Made by a program: the position numbers and the translations under genes. Source: Strobilurus pachycystidiatus (lineage: Eukaryota; Basidiomycota; Agaricomycetes; Agaricales; Physalacriaceae). Taken from it: a stretch of DNA of 64,000 nucleotides. The notes beneath the pieces are model-generated. The model did no database searches. It saw nothing but the letters and a program-made list of their open reading frames with translations, and was not told the origin of the DNA. The DNA lies in contig JAHLMK010000016.1 in NCBI GenBank assembly GCA_019915135.1, positions 930,001 to 994,000 on the forward strand, written 5' to 3'. Below are positions 60,991 through 64,000 of this stretch, one piece after another (the first letter of the stretch is position 1; every line of letters begins with the position of its first letter).

Positions 60991-62266
60991 TTAGGCTGCC
61001 TCGAGTTCTACAGCGAGTTAGGGTAAGTTTGATGAAAACAACATGTGTGCCAAATAACATACCCAGTATTTCAAATGCATTACGACTTGCATGGACGCGG
61101 AGGCGAGAGTCCGCGGACAACCGGGGAAACAAGCCACGCAAGAATATCTCCTTGTTTTGCAACGCCTGGAACGACAACCGTTGCCAACTTTCAACTTCCA
61201 AATTATGACGCGGGGGAAAACATGAACATCTGAGTTCCAAGTTTCGAAAATCAGGGAATGATCTGCGATTACTCAACACTGCGTCGAGAAGTCCCCAGTC
61301 CGTCGGTTCGGTGGAGACATAGTCTGTGATGGTTATTGATATGAAGCGCAAAACAAGACTCTCTTTCTCCTGTATCCACCTGATGAAAGTGTTCACTGCA
61401 TCGACGTGTAGCGCAACGAATATGTTTTGTAGTCGGGTTGATGCGGCAAACAGCGCAGTAGGCCACGCAATATCTAGAGGAAATCAAATTACTGGTATAG
61501 GTCCGTCAAGAATGAACTCACCATAACTGTAACGGTATTCAACAGCAAGACTTTTTAATGCATGACATTGGATCAAATACACCTCCAGGTTGTCATCTCC
61601 AGAGTCTTCGCCCATCAAGGTAAGGAGCTCAACGCCAGCAAAAAAATTCCACCATTGAAGTCCGCCCCGATTCTGCAGCGCCGTCAGGAATCCACTTCCG
61701 ACACGCAAATTCTTGCAGCCAGCTTCGGAAAAGCAGGTATCCGGTAAATGGTCTTGGGATGGGGAATGGTGAACGTCCGCAGCAACAATGGATTCCCAAT
61801 GTTGTCCTCGAGGAAAAAGCGCCCCCAGCATGTCGTCTCCGCACATAATGTCCTCCAGTCGAAGACGAACAAACCTGGATACAAGCCCATCCAAGGTGTA
61901 GAGATTCGTCATGCTTTCAGGGAAGCCCTGCAAGTATAACGTATCCAGGGATTGTCGCCCCTTTTTCAACCACTCGAGAATGAGGAAGCACTGCTCCGGC
62001 GACATGTTGAGGTCGTGACACGGATGAGCGCGGAAGTGATAACTTCTGACGAGTGGAAGAATATTGGAGTTGGATGCAAAGAGCTCATCCCAGCCTTCAA
62101 CTTCGTCGGGTGTCGATATTTTGACAGTGTGAAAGAGGTATGGCGACACAATACGTCGAAACCCGCGTGTGACCAGAGAGAGAGACAGAAGCACCGTAAT
62201 GTCGGATCTGAGCAAGGAGGTGACTTCCTCTACCAGCTCTGCAGGTATGGCTGGCTGGGACGACAT
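60991..62266 (-). CDS. Cassette gene B, copy 3: F-box-like protein
   Basis: Three exons (62266-61522, 61473-61063, 61007-60991) give about 390 residues. The F-box-like start MSSQPAIPAELVEEVTSLL, then LLSLSLVTRGFR and SPYLFHTVKI, is followed by DEVEGWDELFASN and leucine-rich segments (SLDTLYLQGF, RLRLEDIMCGDD, VELLTLMGEDS). It is the best match of the three to the general F-box consensus. The SCF-adaptor role is inferred from the family. The tiny last exon (5 codons and stop) matches the position of the last intron in copy 1. It diverges from gene A3 (62362) with 95 nt between starts, nearly the same distance as in copies 1 (94) and 2 (104). Confidence 0.7.
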
Positions 62267-62361
62267 GATAAGAAGACAACAGGAATTCTTTTTCCCATAC
62301 ATATACATATTTAGGGTCATTCTCAAAGAGGTCCGGTACTTCGATCGTATCAGTCACCATC

Positions 62362-63120
62362 ATGTCTTTGGGCTTACCGCTCACTCCATCGTCAACGGTA
62401 GCTTTGCTGAGGCAAAGCGTAAACATGCAGGAGCGGCTCCTTAAAATTTCGACACAGCAATCCGTAAGTTTTGATTTTTTCTATAGTCACAAAACTCATA
62501 AATTATAGTCATACAATGTGATTGAAGCTGTGTGTTACGGTTCTCTCGCTATGAACCCTGTGTCTGTCTGTCTTCCCATGCTGTGTGGACAAATGCCAGG
62601 GCAAGCTTGTTTGCATGCAGTCCGCCACTATGTCCATGGCTTTTGGGGAGGCGGCGGAATCATCCGACATGTCAAAATTCGCCGCAGATCATACATCGTC
62701 GCGTATTGTCGATATCAAGGTCTCCGGTTTAATTTTGAGGAAAGCCTCATCCGCAACCGCTTAATTTCTGCACATCTCCTTGAAGAAATGCAGTGGTATG
62801 GTAACTTGGTCATATTCCAGTTGGATATCAGTGGAGTTCCTTATCGACATACAATCAAGGATACAGAACTAGATAATGTTGTCACACAGTGAGAAATCAT
62901 CTTTTTCCTTCGCCGACAACTGAACGAGCAAGTTGTCAGATTCGCAACTCAGTATGTGGCTGAGATGGGAAAGAATTTGCCAGACATGGCTTTTTCAGTC
63001 TTAGCACACGGTTATATCCCATTAATGATTAACCTATCCCCCGGGAGCAAAGCGGAAGAAAGAAGTTTATCAGCGACATTTCGCATAGACTACATCGGTC
63101 TTCCCACTTCACAGGATTGA
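62362..63120 (+). CDS. Cassette gene A, copy 3 (HYVHGFW family, unknown)
   Basis: Three exons (62362-62463, 62509-62888, 62940-63120) give about 220 residues; exon 2 is 380 nt as in the other copies. Shared motifs: EAVCYGSLAM, ACLHAVRHYVHGFW, YIVAYCRYQGLRFNF, LIRNRLIS, WYGNLVIFQLD. The C-terminal exon reads FATQYVAEMGKN, LAHGYIPLMINL, similar to FAGAYIQGIREF in copy 1. No known domain. The strong conservation of the central exon against variable ends suggests the central domain is the functional part. Confidence 0.62.
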
Positions 63121-64000
63121 CAAAGACACCTGACTATGTAAAGGGTTATCCTCTAAAATACGCCGTTACTAGTTGTAAGCGTGCTTTAATTGTAATGTAA
63201 GCTTTATTGGGTTGGACCAAGTTTGCCTTCCTTCAACCATTCCACACGTAATCTTGATTAGAGTTGGAACCAACTGCATGACGTGAAAACGGACTGGGGT
63301 CAACGTCGTGAGCGCTGTAATCGAGACTTGCGCGGCACAGCTTTTTGACACGAAACATGGTTTAATTAAAGTCATCGAGAGATCCCGGACAGAAGATCTA
63401 GCCATGGTCGCACTGAATGTTAAGGTGTAATCTGGTGAACCCACTGCCTCTGGGTCTTCATTGCGACAGGCTAATCATTTACCTCGTCTGCCTTGAATCA
63501 CTCAAGTTACCCTTTGATCGGATATGCACAAAACCCTCCACCGTCCCCTTCATACAAATCCCGTCCGTTCATCCGTATTTTTCAAAGCATCGGGATTTGT
63601 TTGTGCCGCAGAACAAGGCTATGATACTTATGAGATCATTTTACTCCCATGTACCTCGCTTTCAAATCAACTCATTTAGTTTGATTAAACTGTACAAAAT
63701 CTGTTGGGGCATCGGAAGTCGGGGGTTTTTTTTTAGACTTTTGATTTGAACCCTTTTTTGCTGGAAGATGTTTTGAAATATAGTTGATAATTGAAAAAGA
63801 AAAAGAGCCTCTCCCGGGCATTTTAGATGGTGTCTTCAACTTTATCCAACTTGATTTGATGAAAGTTTTTTCAAGCATCGGAAGTCACTTATTTCGGTCG
63901 GAGCCGCCGATCTCAGAACCTTCTTGAATGATCAATATTTGCCAAGCTTGCTGCGTTTCAATTAATCCTTTTGAGGCATCGGGCTTGATGCTTCTGTTGG
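63121..64000. other. Region after cassette 3, no gene recognised
   Basis: No supported coding region to the window end. A short motif GCATCGG(A/G) recurs on the plus strand (near 63587, 63708, 63875 and 63977), twice as GCATCGGAAGTC, so this may be the margin of a low-copy repeat. A T-run at 63725-63733 is present. Confidence 0.4.

Noticed and set aside
1..64000. CRISPR arrays, rRNA, tRNA genes, bacterial operons or riboswitches
   Set aside because: None seen; exon-intron structure and gene content are eukaryotic. tRNA absence is by eye only; a tRNAscan run would settle it.

Overview
The window reads as nuclear DNA of a filamentous basidiomycete, most likely an agaricomycete. Genes carry many short GT-AG introns of about 45-60 nt. 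Recognisable core genes (GID4, a multi-exon P450, an NHP6-like HMG-box gene, a POLD4-like gene) have fungal exon structure, and two large Ty3/gypsy-type LTR retrotransposons occupy about 25 kb. No bacterial, organellar, CRISPR, rRNA or tRNA feature was seen.

Layout. 0-6.2 kb: ordinary genes (GID4 -, cytochrome P450 -, a 2-kb gene-poor stretch, NHP6-like +). 6.7-30.5 kb: a lineage-type expansion of genes that share an N-terminal helical region, a Zn(II)2Cys6-like cysteine cluster that starts a new exon in the second half, and a helical tail. They lie in head-to-head pairs (6.8/8.2 kb, 9.2/23.8 kb, 29.1/42.0 kb). Beside them lies an intact 14-exon 2OG-Fe(II) dioxygenase of the AlkB/TET-JBP superfamily (26.2-28.6 kb), facing a decayed member of the zinc family. 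Element 1 (10301-23784) and element 2 (30665-41977) each sit in the short region between the two genes of such a pair. Both have near-identical LTRs, so both are recent insertions.

Each element has gag, protease and pol on the minus strand, a tRNA primer site, a polypurine tract, 4-bp target duplications and a canonical -1 slippery heptamer between protease and pol. Element 1 carries an extra intron-containing zinc-cluster gene between pol and the 3' LTR. Element 2 has in that place an antisense gene with its own TATA box, of which element 1 keeps only the first 44 codons.

42.3-45.6 kb is a junkyard of host-gene fragments (C2H2 zinc finger, BioF/AONS-like, ECM4 glutathione transferase, UPF1 lacking its helicase, AGC kinase tail). 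Introns are retained in some fragments, which suggests DNA-level capture or segmental debris.

46.3-63.1 kb holds the most striking structure: a three-gene cassette present three times in the same order and orientation (gene C -, F-box-like gene B -, gene A +). Exon phases and some exon lengths are conserved exactly (380 nt in gene A, 46 nt in gene C) although the proteins have diverged strongly. Between the copies lie a JmjC-like gene split by a 1.09-kb solo LTR, a POLD4-like replication gene, and two small unknown genes. I do not recognise genes A and C. Their repeated co-occurrence with an F-box-like gene is the best candidate here for an undescribed system.
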